NCBI GenBank assembly: GCA_902762505.1
Contig: CACWOQ010000008.1
Location: 1-51,263 of the forward strand
Origin: an uncultured Ruminococcus sp.
GTDB taxonomy: Bacteria; Bacillota; Clostridia; Oscillospirales; CAG-272
Reading direction: 5' to 3'
Length of the DNA stretch: 51,263 nucleotides
Shown here: piece after piece, positions 1 through 7,152 of the stretch
How positions within the stretch are numbered: the stretch's first letter is position 1
Layout: every line of letters begins with the position of its first letter
Program-made: the position numbers and the translations under genes
Notes under the pieces: model-generated
Told to the model about the DNA's origin: nothing
Database searches by the model: none
Seen by the model: the letters and a program-made list of their open reading frames with translations, nothing else

Positions 1-30
1 TGTATTTTTTGTTCCTTCTTCTTGACATAA

Positions 31-94
31 ATAACCCCCATAGTGTAGTCTTGAAAACTTTTGTTTTTTCAAGTGTCTACTCTATGGGGATTAT
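31..94. repeat. Imperfect inverted repeat (possible IS end remnant or terminator)
   Basis: The arm at 31-57 and the reverse complement of 64-94 match closely: ATAA, CCCCATAG, GTAG and CTTGAAAA blocks recur in the same order with a few mismatches and a small bulge, around a short T-rich loop. The outer part (TGTCTACTCTATGGGG at 74-89) resembles, from memory, terminal repeats of IS3-family elements, but no transposase is in the window. The hairpin lies just past the stop of the leftward gene ending at 122, so it could equally serve as its terminator. Nothing else is recognisable in 1-121. Confidence 0.5.
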
Positions 95-121
95 ATCACT
101 TCAAGCGAACGGCGGCGTTTT

Positions 122-2197
122 TTATTTCGCCTTTTTCTGACGTTTGCTGTTTTTCTTCGAGCGGAAGATCATGGCGCCCGCCGCGATCACTGCGGCGAGT
201 ACGACCGCCGCTGCGGTGTAAAGGAACGGCTTGAGATTGCTCTTTTTGCCGCCGTCGCCGGGCTTCGTTTCATCGGGGTCCGTATCCGCGGTCTGACGGG
301 CGCTGTCTTTTGCCGTGTCATCGGCGCCGGTAACGGGCTCGGTCTGCTGCGGCTCCGTATCCGCGGGGACGGGAGATTCCGACTTGATGTTTTTGAAAAG
401 CTTGATCTGCTCTTTAAGTATATCGTAGTAGAACGTGCCGGATTCGTTCGTGGGTTCGAGGTCCTTGTTTATATCCGGCGTGGGCTGCTCGCCCTTTGAA
501 TACTCGTTCCAGGTGGGGCAGAGGACTATCTGCGGACCGAATTCCCGGGCTCTTGCCCACATTTTGAGGAACGTTTCGCCGTTGTCGCGCTTGCCGGCGG
601 GAATGTATCCGGACTCACCCTCGGAGCCCTGCGATCTCCACGCGGACTGTACGGTCATACATTCGACGAGGTCGCCGTTCACGGCGTAGCATTGCTGATT
701 GCGCTCCTCCCAGCTCCATATCGGCTGAGTCGCCGCGAGAGTCTTCTTGTTGAACATACTCTGCTGACCGATATAACCGGTGAGGAATCTCACGGTGAAG
801 CGGTCGTCGTTCCAGAGCTTGGCAAGACGCGACTGTGCGAGCGCCGGAGTGCCGAGATATACGACGAGCAGAGGCTTGCCGAGATACGTTTGATAAAGAT
901 CCTTATATTCTTCTTTTTCGAGATACTCGCGGTATACCTGATCGGCCTTTTTCTGAAGTCTGCCGTCGGTTATCGCGTCACCGTCGCCCGGGCAGCCGAT
1001 GAATACGGCTATTTTCGGCGTGTCCTCGAGCTTTGACCACGACTCGAACATCTGATTCGTGCCCATTTCTATCGTCTCGAAATCGTTTCTCGCCCTGCCG
1101 CCGCGGTAATCCTTTTTGGAGTAGAAGTCGTAGTCAACGTTGTTCGACCAGTCCACGAGTACGAAATCTACGCCGGCGTCATACAGAAGCGCGGCGTGCG
1201 CCTCGAGCGCCCACGGACAGTCGAGCGTCGTATAGTTGCCTATGAGCGGCGTTTCCCAGCTGTTGTTGAAGCGGGAATTCTTGTACATCCACGTCGAATA
1301 TGCGACTCCCACGAGTCTGTCCTCATACGGAGCCGCCTTGTATTTATCCGGCCGTGTGCCCGCGAATTCCGAATAGTCGCGCTTTTCGGAGCCGTAGACG
1401 ACGTCGTCGTACAGCGCGAATCTGAAAGCGTACTTTTCGATCGCTTCTTCGCCGAGGTTCTTTTCGGCGGCGCCGTAAAGCGTTATACCGGTCTTTTCGT
1501 CGCTGTATTTATACGTTTTCTTCTGCAGATCCTTGATATCCGTGCCGAAATACTTTGTGAACACGGAATAATCGGGTTCGTCGCCCGTGTGATAAGGCTT
1601 TTCAAGCTCGAATTTTGCAAGGCCGCAGAACGCGTATGAATAACCGTCCTTATATGCGATGAGTCTCATATTCGCCAACCTCGTATCGTTGATTTGAAAT
1701 TCCGATCCTTCGTCCTCTTTTTCCTCACCCTTTACCTTCAGAGTGAAGCTTGCGCCGATCAGATCCTCGACGGAGCCGTCCTCGTATCTCGCCTTGATGA
1801 CGATGCTGTATTCGCCGGGGTCAAGCTTGTCGATCCCGAGCAGCTCGCACGCGTCGTTATCTTTGCCTATGCCCGCGTGCTCGCCGAGAGAAACGTCGAT
1901 CTTCAGCGCGTCCGCCACGTCTTTTCTGTCGCGGTAATTGTCTGCGCATTTGTATTCTTTGCCGTTTACCGTGTAAAACGCCTCTTTAAGCTTGCTTTTC
2001 GAGGCTTTGTTGACCGCCCAGCCGATGACGTAAAGCTTGTCGCCCTGCTCGATCTCGACGTATGAGCCCATGACGTTTTTGCCGCTTGCCTTCTTTTCGT
2101 TGATCAGCAGCCTGTCGTAGCTCGTATCTGCCGACGCGCCGATGCAAAGCGCGGATATGAACAGTAAACACAGTATTACGGATAAAAGCTTTTTCAT
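122..2197 (-). CDS. Exported GH99/GH71-like TIM-barrel protein with C-terminal membrane anchor
   Basis: 691 residues. An N-terminal signal peptide (about residues 1-23, ending ASA before Asp) has no proper lipobox. Residues about 25-155 form a beta-rich accessory domain. The central 400 residues carry features of GH99/GH71-like barrels: GVAYSTWMY, then AGVDFVLVDWSNN, and late GPQIVLCPTWNEYS. A Thr/Glu/Asp-rich linker follows (about 610-650), then one membrane segment (about 655-677) and a Lys/Arg tail, so the protein should be held on the cell surface without an LPXTG motif. The likely role is hydrolysis or binding of an extracellular glycan; the substrate cannot be read. Its ATG overlaps the stop of the Xre regulator gene by 4 nt (ATGA), so it is translationally coupled to it. 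No family search was run; an unclassified GH-like barrel is the main alternative. Confidence 0.75.
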   Translation of the reverse strand: MKKLLSVILCLLFISALCIGASADTSYDRLLINEKKASGKNVMGSYVEIEQGDKLYVIGWAVNKASKSKLKEAFYTVNGKEYKCADNYRDRKDVADALKIDVSLGEHAGIGKDNDACELLGIDKLDPGEYSIVIKARYEDGSVEDLIGASFTLKVKGEEKEDEGSEFQINDTRLANMRLIAYKDGYSYAFCGLAKFELEKPYHTGDEPDYSVFTKYFGTDIKDLQKKTYKYSDEKTGITLYGAAEKNLGEEAIEKYAFRFALYDDVVYGSEKRDYSEFAGTRPDKYKAAPYEDRLVGVAYSTWMYKNSRFNNSWETPLIGNYTTLDCPWALEAHAALLYDAGVDFVLVDWSNNVDYDFYSKKDYRGGRARNDFETIEMGTNQMFESWSKLEDTPKIAVFIGCPGDGDAITDGRLQKKADQVYREYLEKEEYKDLYQTYLGKPLLVVYLGTPALAQSRLAKLWNDDRFTVRFLTGYIGQQSMFNKKTLAATQPIWSWEERNQQCYAVNGDLVECMTVQSAWRSQGSEGESGYIPAGKRDNGETFLKMWARAREFGPQIVLCPTWNEYSKGEQPTPDINKDLEPTNESGTFYYDILKEQIKLFKNIKSESPVPADTEPQQTEPVTGADDTAKDSARQTADTDPDETKPGDGGKKSNLKPFLYTAAAVVLAAVIAAGAMIFRSKKNSKRQKKAK

Positions 2198-2433
2198 TTT
2201 ACTTCCTGCCTTTTATTGAACGGGCTGTCCTCGTCCTCACAGTATTCGAGTATGTCGCCGGGCTGGCACTGAAGCTCCCTGCATATCGCCTCGAGCGTGG
2301 AGAAGCGGATAGCTCTCGCTTTATTTGTTTTCAGAATTGAGAGATTCGCCTGCGTTATCCCGATCCTCTGAGCGAGCTGACCGGAAGACATCTTTCTTTT
2401 CGCAAGCATGACGTCAACGTTTACGACTATCAT
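2194..2433 (-). CDS. Xre/YozG-type helix-turn-helix regulator
   Basis: 79 residues, essentially one Cro/CI-type HTH domain. The start MIVVNVDVMLAKRKMS and the helices around QRIGITQANLSILK and STLEAICRELQCQPGDILEY are typical of the YozG-like family. These small DNA-binding proteins are commonly encoded next to a DUF2975 membrane protein, as here (9 nt gap). A GAGGT ribosome binding site precedes the ATG. It probably binds its own operon promoter; what signal it senses is unknown. Its stop codon overlaps the start of the exported GH-like gene, which suggests the two are expressed together. Confidence 0.9.
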   Translation of the reverse strand: MIVVNVDVMLAKRKMSSGQLAQRIGITQANLSILKTNKARAIRFSTLEAICRELQCQPGDILEYCEDEDSPFNKRQEVK

Positions 2434-2442
2434 TTTTTTACC

Positions 2443-2886
2443 TCAAACGGTGAGATCGTTTTCTTCTTTTATGTTCGTCGCCTCGCGCAGGAGGTTCCGC
2501 ACCACGCGGACGATCAGACCGATGAAGCCGGCTGAAAACGCGACGAGGAAGGAAAACGGTATGAAGAAACCGAGCGCGAAGAAAAGCGCGCAGACCGCGA
2601 AGCAGCAAATGCTTATCAGCCCCGCGTATCTGACGTTGCCGCGGTCGAACACAACGCTTTTTCTGATGTTGAACAGTATCCGCAGAAGCAGATACGACAG
2701 AACGGCGCCGCACGCCACGGAACCGTACATACAGACGTATAAAGCGACGCGAATGCCTGACGCTCCCGCCTGATCCTTCAGATAAAAGCCGATTATAGAC
2801 GGAAGAAGGACGCACGCCGCGGCGAGTACGCCGATGAAAAGAAACGTGGCGATGATCGACAAGGTCGTTACTTTGTATTTATACAT
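2443..2886 (-). CDS. DUF2975 family membrane protein
   Basis: 147 residues with four predicted membrane segments (about residues 10-32, 48-66, 84-106 and 108-130) and a short acidic cytoplasmic tail. Size, topology and pairing with a downstream YozG-like HTH gene match DUF2975. The molecular function of the family is not established; the constant pairing suggests the membrane protein modulates the small regulator. A strong AAGGAGGG site precedes the ATG. It lies 10 nt downstream of the HAD phosphatase gene, in the same leftward operon. Confidence 0.85.
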   Translation of the reverse strand: MYKYKVTTLSIIATFLFIGVLAAACVLLPSIIGFYLKDQAGASGIRVALYVCMYGSVACGAVLSYLLLRILFNIRKSVVFDRGNVRYAGLISICCFAVCALFFALGFFIPFSFLVAFSAGFIGLIVRVVRNLLREATNIKEENDLTV

Positions 2887-2896
2887 AAGTCCCTCC

Positions 2897-3751
2897 TTAT
2901 ACTCCGCTCTCGCGCAGCTTTGCGCCCTCGAGATCCTCGATATACGCCTCGGTCGCGGCGCTGTTGGCGGCTATGACGTCGATTATGGATTTTATCGTCG
3001 TGTCGAGGCGACTGCCCTCGCGGTAATCGGTCGGCGCTATGTGTCCGGCTCTGCCCTGGATGATCAGACGGTCGGCTTCGCCGCCCTCATGCTGGTACAC
3101 GGCTACGCTGTGTCCGCCGCTCGTCTTGACGAGCTTCATGCACGGAACGTCGGTAAGACCGTCGCCTATATAGATCATGTTCGAAAACGGGATGCGCTTT
3201 TTCTCCTCCGGCGTGGATTCGTTCAGCCTCCGCGCGTCGGTAACGTCGAGGACCTCTTTGTTTATGCGATATATGAACTGTGTCTTCGACGTGTAGTTGA
3301 CAGCCATCGCTGGCCAGACTGCCTCGCCGTTTTCATCGTACAGAAATTCCGCGGCGTAGATCCGGCGGAATTCACCGGCTATCTCCGTGCCCTCGATTAT
3401 TTCTTTTATCCCCGAGGAAATCACGTAATGCTCGACGGTGAGCCCCTTGCTTCTGCCGTATTCGTTGATGCGTGAAAACCAGCCGGTGACCCCGGGGAAC
3501 AGCTTGACGTTCTTGCCGGAGGCGCGGAACATCTGACGGCTCAGACGGATGTTTTTCTCCTTCGCCGTCTTTACCATGTAGTACATATACGCAAGGATGG
3601 AGTCCATGTTGTTTTCGTGCATCAGAACGTTGCACCTCTGCCAGAATTCCTCAGCGGGCATGCCGATCTCGGGAGAAAAGGCGTAGTCCTGCATATCCTT
3701 CGGTGACAGGGTCTTGTCGAAATCATACATTATCGCCGCTATTTTGCTCAT
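2897..3751 (-). CDS. HAD superfamily phosphatase
   Basis: 284 residues, cytoplasmic. The HAD nucleophile motif YDFDKTLS (Asp10 and Asp12) is at the N terminus, a Ser/Thr-type motif II appears in HYVISSGIKEI, and motif IV is GDGLTDVPCMK. An insert between motifs I and II forms the cap. The fold is that of phosphoserine-phosphatase-like HAD enzymes (PF12710 type), which hydrolyse small phosphomonoesters; the substrate is not readable. The start is fixed by an AAAGGAG site, and the gene begins inside the end of the flippase gene (29 nt overlap), implying coupled translation. The context may suggest a role in surface polymer synthesis, but this is inference. Confidence 0.85.
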   Translation of the reverse strand: MSKIAAIMYDFDKTLSPKDMQDYAFSPEIGMPAEEFWQRCNVLMHENNMDSILAYMYYMVKTAKEKNIRLSRQMFRASGKNVKLFPGVTGWFSRINEYGRSKGLTVEHYVISSGIKEIIEGTEIAGEFRRIYAAEFLYDENGEAVWPAMAVNYTSKTQFIYRINKEVLDVTDARRLNESTPEEKKRIPFSNMIYIGDGLTDVPCMKLVKTSGGHSVAVYQHEGGEADRLIIQGRAGHIAPTDYREGSRLDTTIKSIIDVIAANSAATEAYIEDLEGAKLRESGV

Positions 3752-5201
3752 TTGACAGCTCCTTTCCGGTTTCGTTTCCGGCGGACGCCGCCGGTACGCG
3801 CCGTCTGCCGTTCAGGATCTCACGCACGGTGGAATAGACGCGCCGTCCGTTGATCACAAGGACAGCCGCGGCTATCAGCACGGAGATCAGTATATCGTAT
3901 TTTACCTCTGAGACCGTTATGATGCCCTGCGTCAGCAAAAGAGCCGTGTTTGCCGCGGTGACCGGCAGATCCACGCGGTAGCCGACGAGCATTCGAGAAC
4001 GGTACGTCGTGACGAAATATACAGCCATATAGCTCATCATCGTGGCTATCGCCGCTCCCATCGCACCGATCGCGTTGATCAGTATGAGGTTCAGCACCAC
4101 GTTGACCGCCGCGCCGGCTACGGCGCAGATCAGCGAGTTGACGCTCTTTTTCTTGACGATGTATATCACGCCTACAAACGACGTGATGCCCTCGAAAATG
4201 CAGGCGACAGTCAGATAAGGCATATACTGCCACGCCTCATAGAACGCGTTGCGGAGCAGGATCCTTGCCGCAAGCTTGCAGAAGAGGATGATCATCGTAC
4301 CGACGACGAACATAACGGATTTGAAGCCGTTGAATATCCGTGTGAAGAAGCCGCCCCACTTGTTGCCGAGGTTTTCCTCGTTGACAAGAGACATCTGCCA
4401 GACGTTAATGAATATGCCCGTGACTGTTATCATTATGTTCGGCACTTTGTAAGCCGCGGCGTATACGCCGTTCGCGCCCTCGTTCACCATATACGTTATC
4501 ATGAACCTGTCCGACATGTTGACTATCCACCAGCATATCGTCGTCGGGATGAGCGGGACGGAGAAGCGTATCATGTCAAGCAGTATGGGGCGCGTGATCT
4601 GTCTCGGCTCTATATAGTCAAGCAGGTCTCCGCCCCAGAACATATAAAGCACCGCGACGAAGTCGCCGCATATGTTTGCGAGCAGATAACCCGTCACGCC
4701 GAGCTTGAAGACGAGCAGGAATATGATGTTGAACAAAAGGTTCGCGGCGGTGCAGATTATCCCCTTGATCGCAAAGGGCTTTACCGCGTCCATACCGCGA
4801 AGGAAGCTGCCGCATATCGTATTCAGCGCGAACATGAAGACGTACATGCCGAGAAGCAGCACGTAGTCCGACATGCGCGGTATCATTCTGAGAAGCGGCG
4901 ATATGAGAACGAAAAACACCATTCCCGAGAAAAGCATCGTAAGCCCGGCGGTAAACACCGCGGCACGGTCCTTTCCGCGTCCGTAAGAGAAACGGAAGAC
5001 CGCCTGCGATACGCCGAGCGTGACTATCGGAAACAGCAGATTCGAAGAATCGGCGACGAGCGTTGCGATACCGTATTCGCCCGTTGTCAGCACGCTCGAA
5101 TAAAGCGGCAGCAGAATAAAGACGAGCAGCTTTGAAAGCACCTCGCCCACGCCGAGTATAGATGAGTTCTTTAACAGCTTTTTATATTTGTTTTCCGCCA
5201 T
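3723..5201 (-). CDS. Polysaccharide/lipid-linked oligosaccharide flippase (Wzx/MurJ-like MOP superfamily)
   Basis: 492 residues, highly hydrophobic, with 12-14 predicted membrane helices. It starts KNSSILGVGEVLSKLLVFILLPLYS, split here by the typical GxGEVLSK N-terminal helix of O-antigen/teichuronic-type flippases, and has the long central NMSDRFMI loop of PF01943/PF13440 members. Such proteins move undecaprenyl-linked glycans across the membrane. No obvious Shine-Dalgarno sequence precedes the ATG at 5201; instead a hairpin at 5215-5245 sits just upstream, between it and acp. It overlaps the HAD gene by 29 nt. No glycosyltransferase is adjacent, so the cargo is unknown. Confidence 0.88.
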   Translation of the reverse strand: MAENKYKKLLKNSSILGVGEVLSKLLVFILLPLYSSVLTTGEYGIATLVADSSNLLFPIVTLGVSQAVFRFSYGRGKDRAAVFTAGLTMLFSGMVFFVLISPLLRMIPRMSDYVLLLGMYVFMFALNTICGSFLRGMDAVKPFAIKGIICTAANLLFNIIFLLVFKLGVTGYLLANICGDFVAVLYMFWGGDLLDYIEPRQITRPILLDMIRFSVPLIPTTICWWIVNMSDRFMITYMVNEGANGVYAAAYKVPNIMITVTGIFINVWQMSLVNEENLGNKWGGFFTRIFNGFKSVMFVVGTMIILFCKLAARILLRNAFYEAWQYMPYLTVACIFEGITSFVGVIYIVKKKSVNSLICAVAGAAVNVVLNLILINAIGAMGAAIATMMSYMAVYFVTTYRSRMLVGYRVDLPVTAANTALLLTQGIITVSEVKYDILISVLIAAAVLVINGRRVYSTVREILNGRRRVPAASAGNETGKELSNEQNSGDNV

Positions 5202-5214
5202 AATATCAAATTTG

Positions 5215-5245
5215 CGTCATCCTCCCGCGGGGCGGGAGAATGACG
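5215..5245. repeat. Palindromic intergenic hairpin (REP-like)
   Basis: CGTCAT plus CTCCCGC (5215-5228) pairs with GCGGGAG plus ATGACG (5232-5245), with one C/A mismatch and a GGG loop: 13 paired bases. It lacks a good U-run on either strand, so it is not a convincing terminator. It fills the gap between acp and the flippase gene and could act as an mRNA processing or attenuation element, or be a dispersed palindromic repeat. Confidence 0.65.
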
Positions 5246-5253
5246 TAGTTTCA

Positions 5254-5481
5254 TTATTTGAGTTTTGATTCGGCGTACGCCGCCATGGCAGCGGGCGTAC
5301 GGAGCTCCGCCACGTCCTCGTCCGGTATGGAGATACCGAATTCGTCCTCCGCGTTCATGACTATCGTCACGACGGAAAGCGAATCGGCGCCGAGATCCTC
5401 GACGATATCGGCGTCGTCCGCAATGGCGGCGGCGTCAATGTGAAGCTCTTCCGCTATGATCTGTTTGATCCTGTCAATCAT
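5254..5481 (-). CDS. acpP: Acyl carrier protein
   Basis: 75 residues, acidic, one ACP domain. The phosphopantetheine attachment Ser lies in GADSLS; the DLGADSLS motif and the following helix (VMNAEDEFGISIPDED) are canonical. The ATG at 5481 is preferred because GAGGTG lies 6 nt upstream; a GTG three codons earlier overlaps that site. The gene stands alone, without fatty acid synthesis genes, at the head of an operon with a glycan flippase. It could be the general fatty-acid ACP or a dedicated carrier for acyl decoration of a surface glycan; sequence alone does not decide. Confidence 0.93.
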   Translation of the reverse strand: MIDRIKQIIAEELHIDAAAIADDADIVEDLGADSLSVVTIVMNAEDEFGISIPDEDVAELRTPAAMAAYAESKLK

Positions 5482-5515
5482 ATATATCACCTCATTTTCG
5501 TGATTTTATATTGTT

Positions 5516-5544
5516 AATATAACATCGCGCAAAAAAGGTTTCAA
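5516..5544 (-). promoter_or_regulatory. SigA-type promoter for the acp operon
   Basis: Reading leftward, TTGAAA (5544-5539) and TATATT (5521-5516) are separated by 17 nt, ending about 35 nt before the acp ATG. This is the only good leftward promoter found for the acp to GH-like gene block. Confidence 0.7.
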
Positions 5545-5634
5545 GAGCTTATTGTAAATTTTTTGGTTTTTGGTCCTTTTCGGGTGTTTTTTATTAAAAA
5601 ATGATAATAATTCGCCGCCGCGTCAATAATCGGG

Positions 5635-5646
5635 AAAGGGGGTGAT
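5635..5646 (+). promoter_or_regulatory. Near-perfect ribosome binding site without a canonical start codon
   Basis: AAAGGGGGTGAT is almost fully complementary to the 16S rRNA 3' end. In the frame of the GerA gene, stop codons lie at 5602-5610 and no ATG, GTG or TTG occurs until 5806. The best spaced codon is ACG at 5650; ATA at 5659 is another option. A GTG at 5642 in another frame opens only a seven-codon peptide. Confidence 0.7.
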
Positions 5647-5649
5647 ACC

Positions 5650-7050
5650 ACGGATCGCGATATAAGAAAAAGCACGGCGGAGTTTGACAGGCTCTGCCGT
5701 CCGGACAAAAATTATGACGTTATAAAGAGATGCGTCACGGCGGCGGGGAGGGATTTCGCCGTATATTTCGTTGAAGGTCTGTGCAGTGAAAACTCGGTCC
5801 TGCATATGACGGACACGCTGTATCAGCTCGACGCGCATACAGTCAAGGATGCGGAAGACGTTTCCGCGATCTGCCGGACGTGCGTATCGGGAGCGGAGGT
5901 CACGGAGCTGTGCGGTTACGGCGAGGCGGTGACGGAGCTTTTGTCCGGAATGACGCTTCTGTTCTGCGACGGGGCTGAGGGCTGCGCCTGCGCGGATCTG
6001 CGGAAATACCCGGAGCGTACGGTTGCGGAGCCGGAAAACGACAAGGTACTGCGCGGCCCGCGCGTAGGCTTCACGGAGACTCTTACGGTCAACACGGCGC
6101 TGATACGCCGTCATATCCGCGATCCGCGCCTCGTCACGGCGGCGCACACGGTCGGTAAGGTATCAAAGACCGACGTGGTCGTCTGCTATATGGAGGGCAG
6201 GGCAGACGACGCGTATGTTAAGCGCCTTTCCGACATGATCGACGCGGCAGAAACGGACTCGCTTTCGATGGGCTCGGAGTCGCTCGCCGAATGCCTGATA
6301 AAACGCAGATGGTACAATCCGTTCCCGAAGATCAGATATACGGAACGTCCGGACTGTGTGGCGGCGCATCTGCTTGAAGGGCGCGTTGCGGTAATGACGG
6401 ACAACTGCCCGAGCGTTATGATCCTGCCGACGTCGATATTCGATTTCATACAGGAGACGGACGATTATTACCTGCCGCCGCCTGTCGGCACGTATTTTCG
6501 CGCGGTGCGCTGCGCCGTGTCTTTTCTGACGCTTTTCTTTTCGCCGCTATGGTATCTTCTTATATCGTACCCGGACTTCATACCGGAATGGCTGTCTTTC
6601 ATCAGGATCAGGGAACAGGCGGGGCTTCCCGTGATCGCCCAGCTTTTCGTGCTTGAATTCGCGATAGACGGGCTGAAGCTCGCGGCGCTCAACACGCCGT
6701 CCGTGCTTTCGGGCAGCTTTTCGATAATCGGCGGACTGATCCTCGGAGATTTCGCCGTGCGCGTCGGCTGGTTCGTACCGGACACGATACTGTATATGGC
6801 TTTCGTGGCGATAGCCAATTTTTCTCAGCCCTCGTACGAGCTCGGTTACGCTTTCAAGTTCATGCGGCTTCTGACGCTTGCGCTGACTGCTCTTTTCGGT
6901 GTGTGGGGCTTCTGCGCCGGCGCCGCGGTATTCGTTATACTGATCACGTCGAACGTTACAGTTGGCGGCAAGAGCTATCTTTACCCTTTGATACCGTTTT
7001 CGCCGCGCGCTCTCGGACGCCATCTGATCCGTCCGAAAAAGAAAAAATAA
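5650..7050 (+). CDS. GerA-family spore germination membrane protein (SpoVAF/GerAA-like)
   Basis: About 467 residues if read from ACG 5650. The soluble N-terminal half includes the family-typical NYDVIKR and GRDFAVYFVEGLC upstream of the first ATG (5806), so an ATG-only model would lose about 52 conserved residues. The junction NPFPKIRYTERPD, then LEGRVAVMTDNCPSVMILP, is diagnostic of GerA A-subunits. Five or so membrane helices follow, and a Lys-rich tail ends the protein. A-subunits form germinant receptors in the spore inner membrane with B and C subunits; none is encoded here, which fits an orphan or SpoVAF-like member. The preceding ribosome site is strong but the start is non-canonical. 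A substitution in the start codon or a sequencing error would explain this. Confidence 0.85.
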   Translation, partial: TDRDIRKSTAEFDRLCRPDKNYDVIKRCVTAAGRDFAVYFVEGLCSENSVLHMTDTLYQLDAHTVKDAEDVSAICRTCVSGAEVTELCGYGEAVTELLSGMTLLFCDGAEGCACADLRKYPERTVAEPENDKVLRGPRVGFTETLTVNTALIRRHIRDPRLVTAAHTVGKVSKTDVVVCYMEGRADDAYVKRLSDMIDAAETDSLSMGSESLAECLIKRRWYNPFPKIRYTERPDCVAAHLLEGRVAVMTDNCPSVMILPTSIFDFIQETDDYYLPPPVGTYFRAVRCAVSFLTLFFSPLWYLLISYPDFIPEWLSFIRIREQAGLPVIAQLFVLEFAIDGLKLAALNTPSVLSGSFSIIGGLILGDFAVRVGWFVPDTILYMAFVAIANFSQPSYELGYAFKFMRLLTLALTALFGVWGFCAGAAVFVILITSNVTVGGKSYLYPLIPFSPRALGRHLIRPKKKK

Positions 7051-7093
7051 ACGCCGCAGCCCAAAAAACTTTATAAAATTTCTCAGTTTCCTG

Positions 7094-7122
7094 TTGACTG
7101 CGATATAACTATCTGCTATAAT
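7094..7122 (+). promoter_or_regulatory. SigA-type promoter for the galK operon
   Basis: TTGACT (7094-7099), 17 nt, TATAAT (7117-7122), about 30 nt before the galactokinase ATG. It should drive the compact operon from galK to at least murI. Confidence 0.8.
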
Positions 7123-7152
7123 ATATAAAAATATATATTAAAGGTGACAGAT

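Noticed and set aside
5806..7050. GerA gene starting at the first ATG
   Set aside because: Conserved residues of the family are encoded upstream in the same frame, behind a strong ribosome site.
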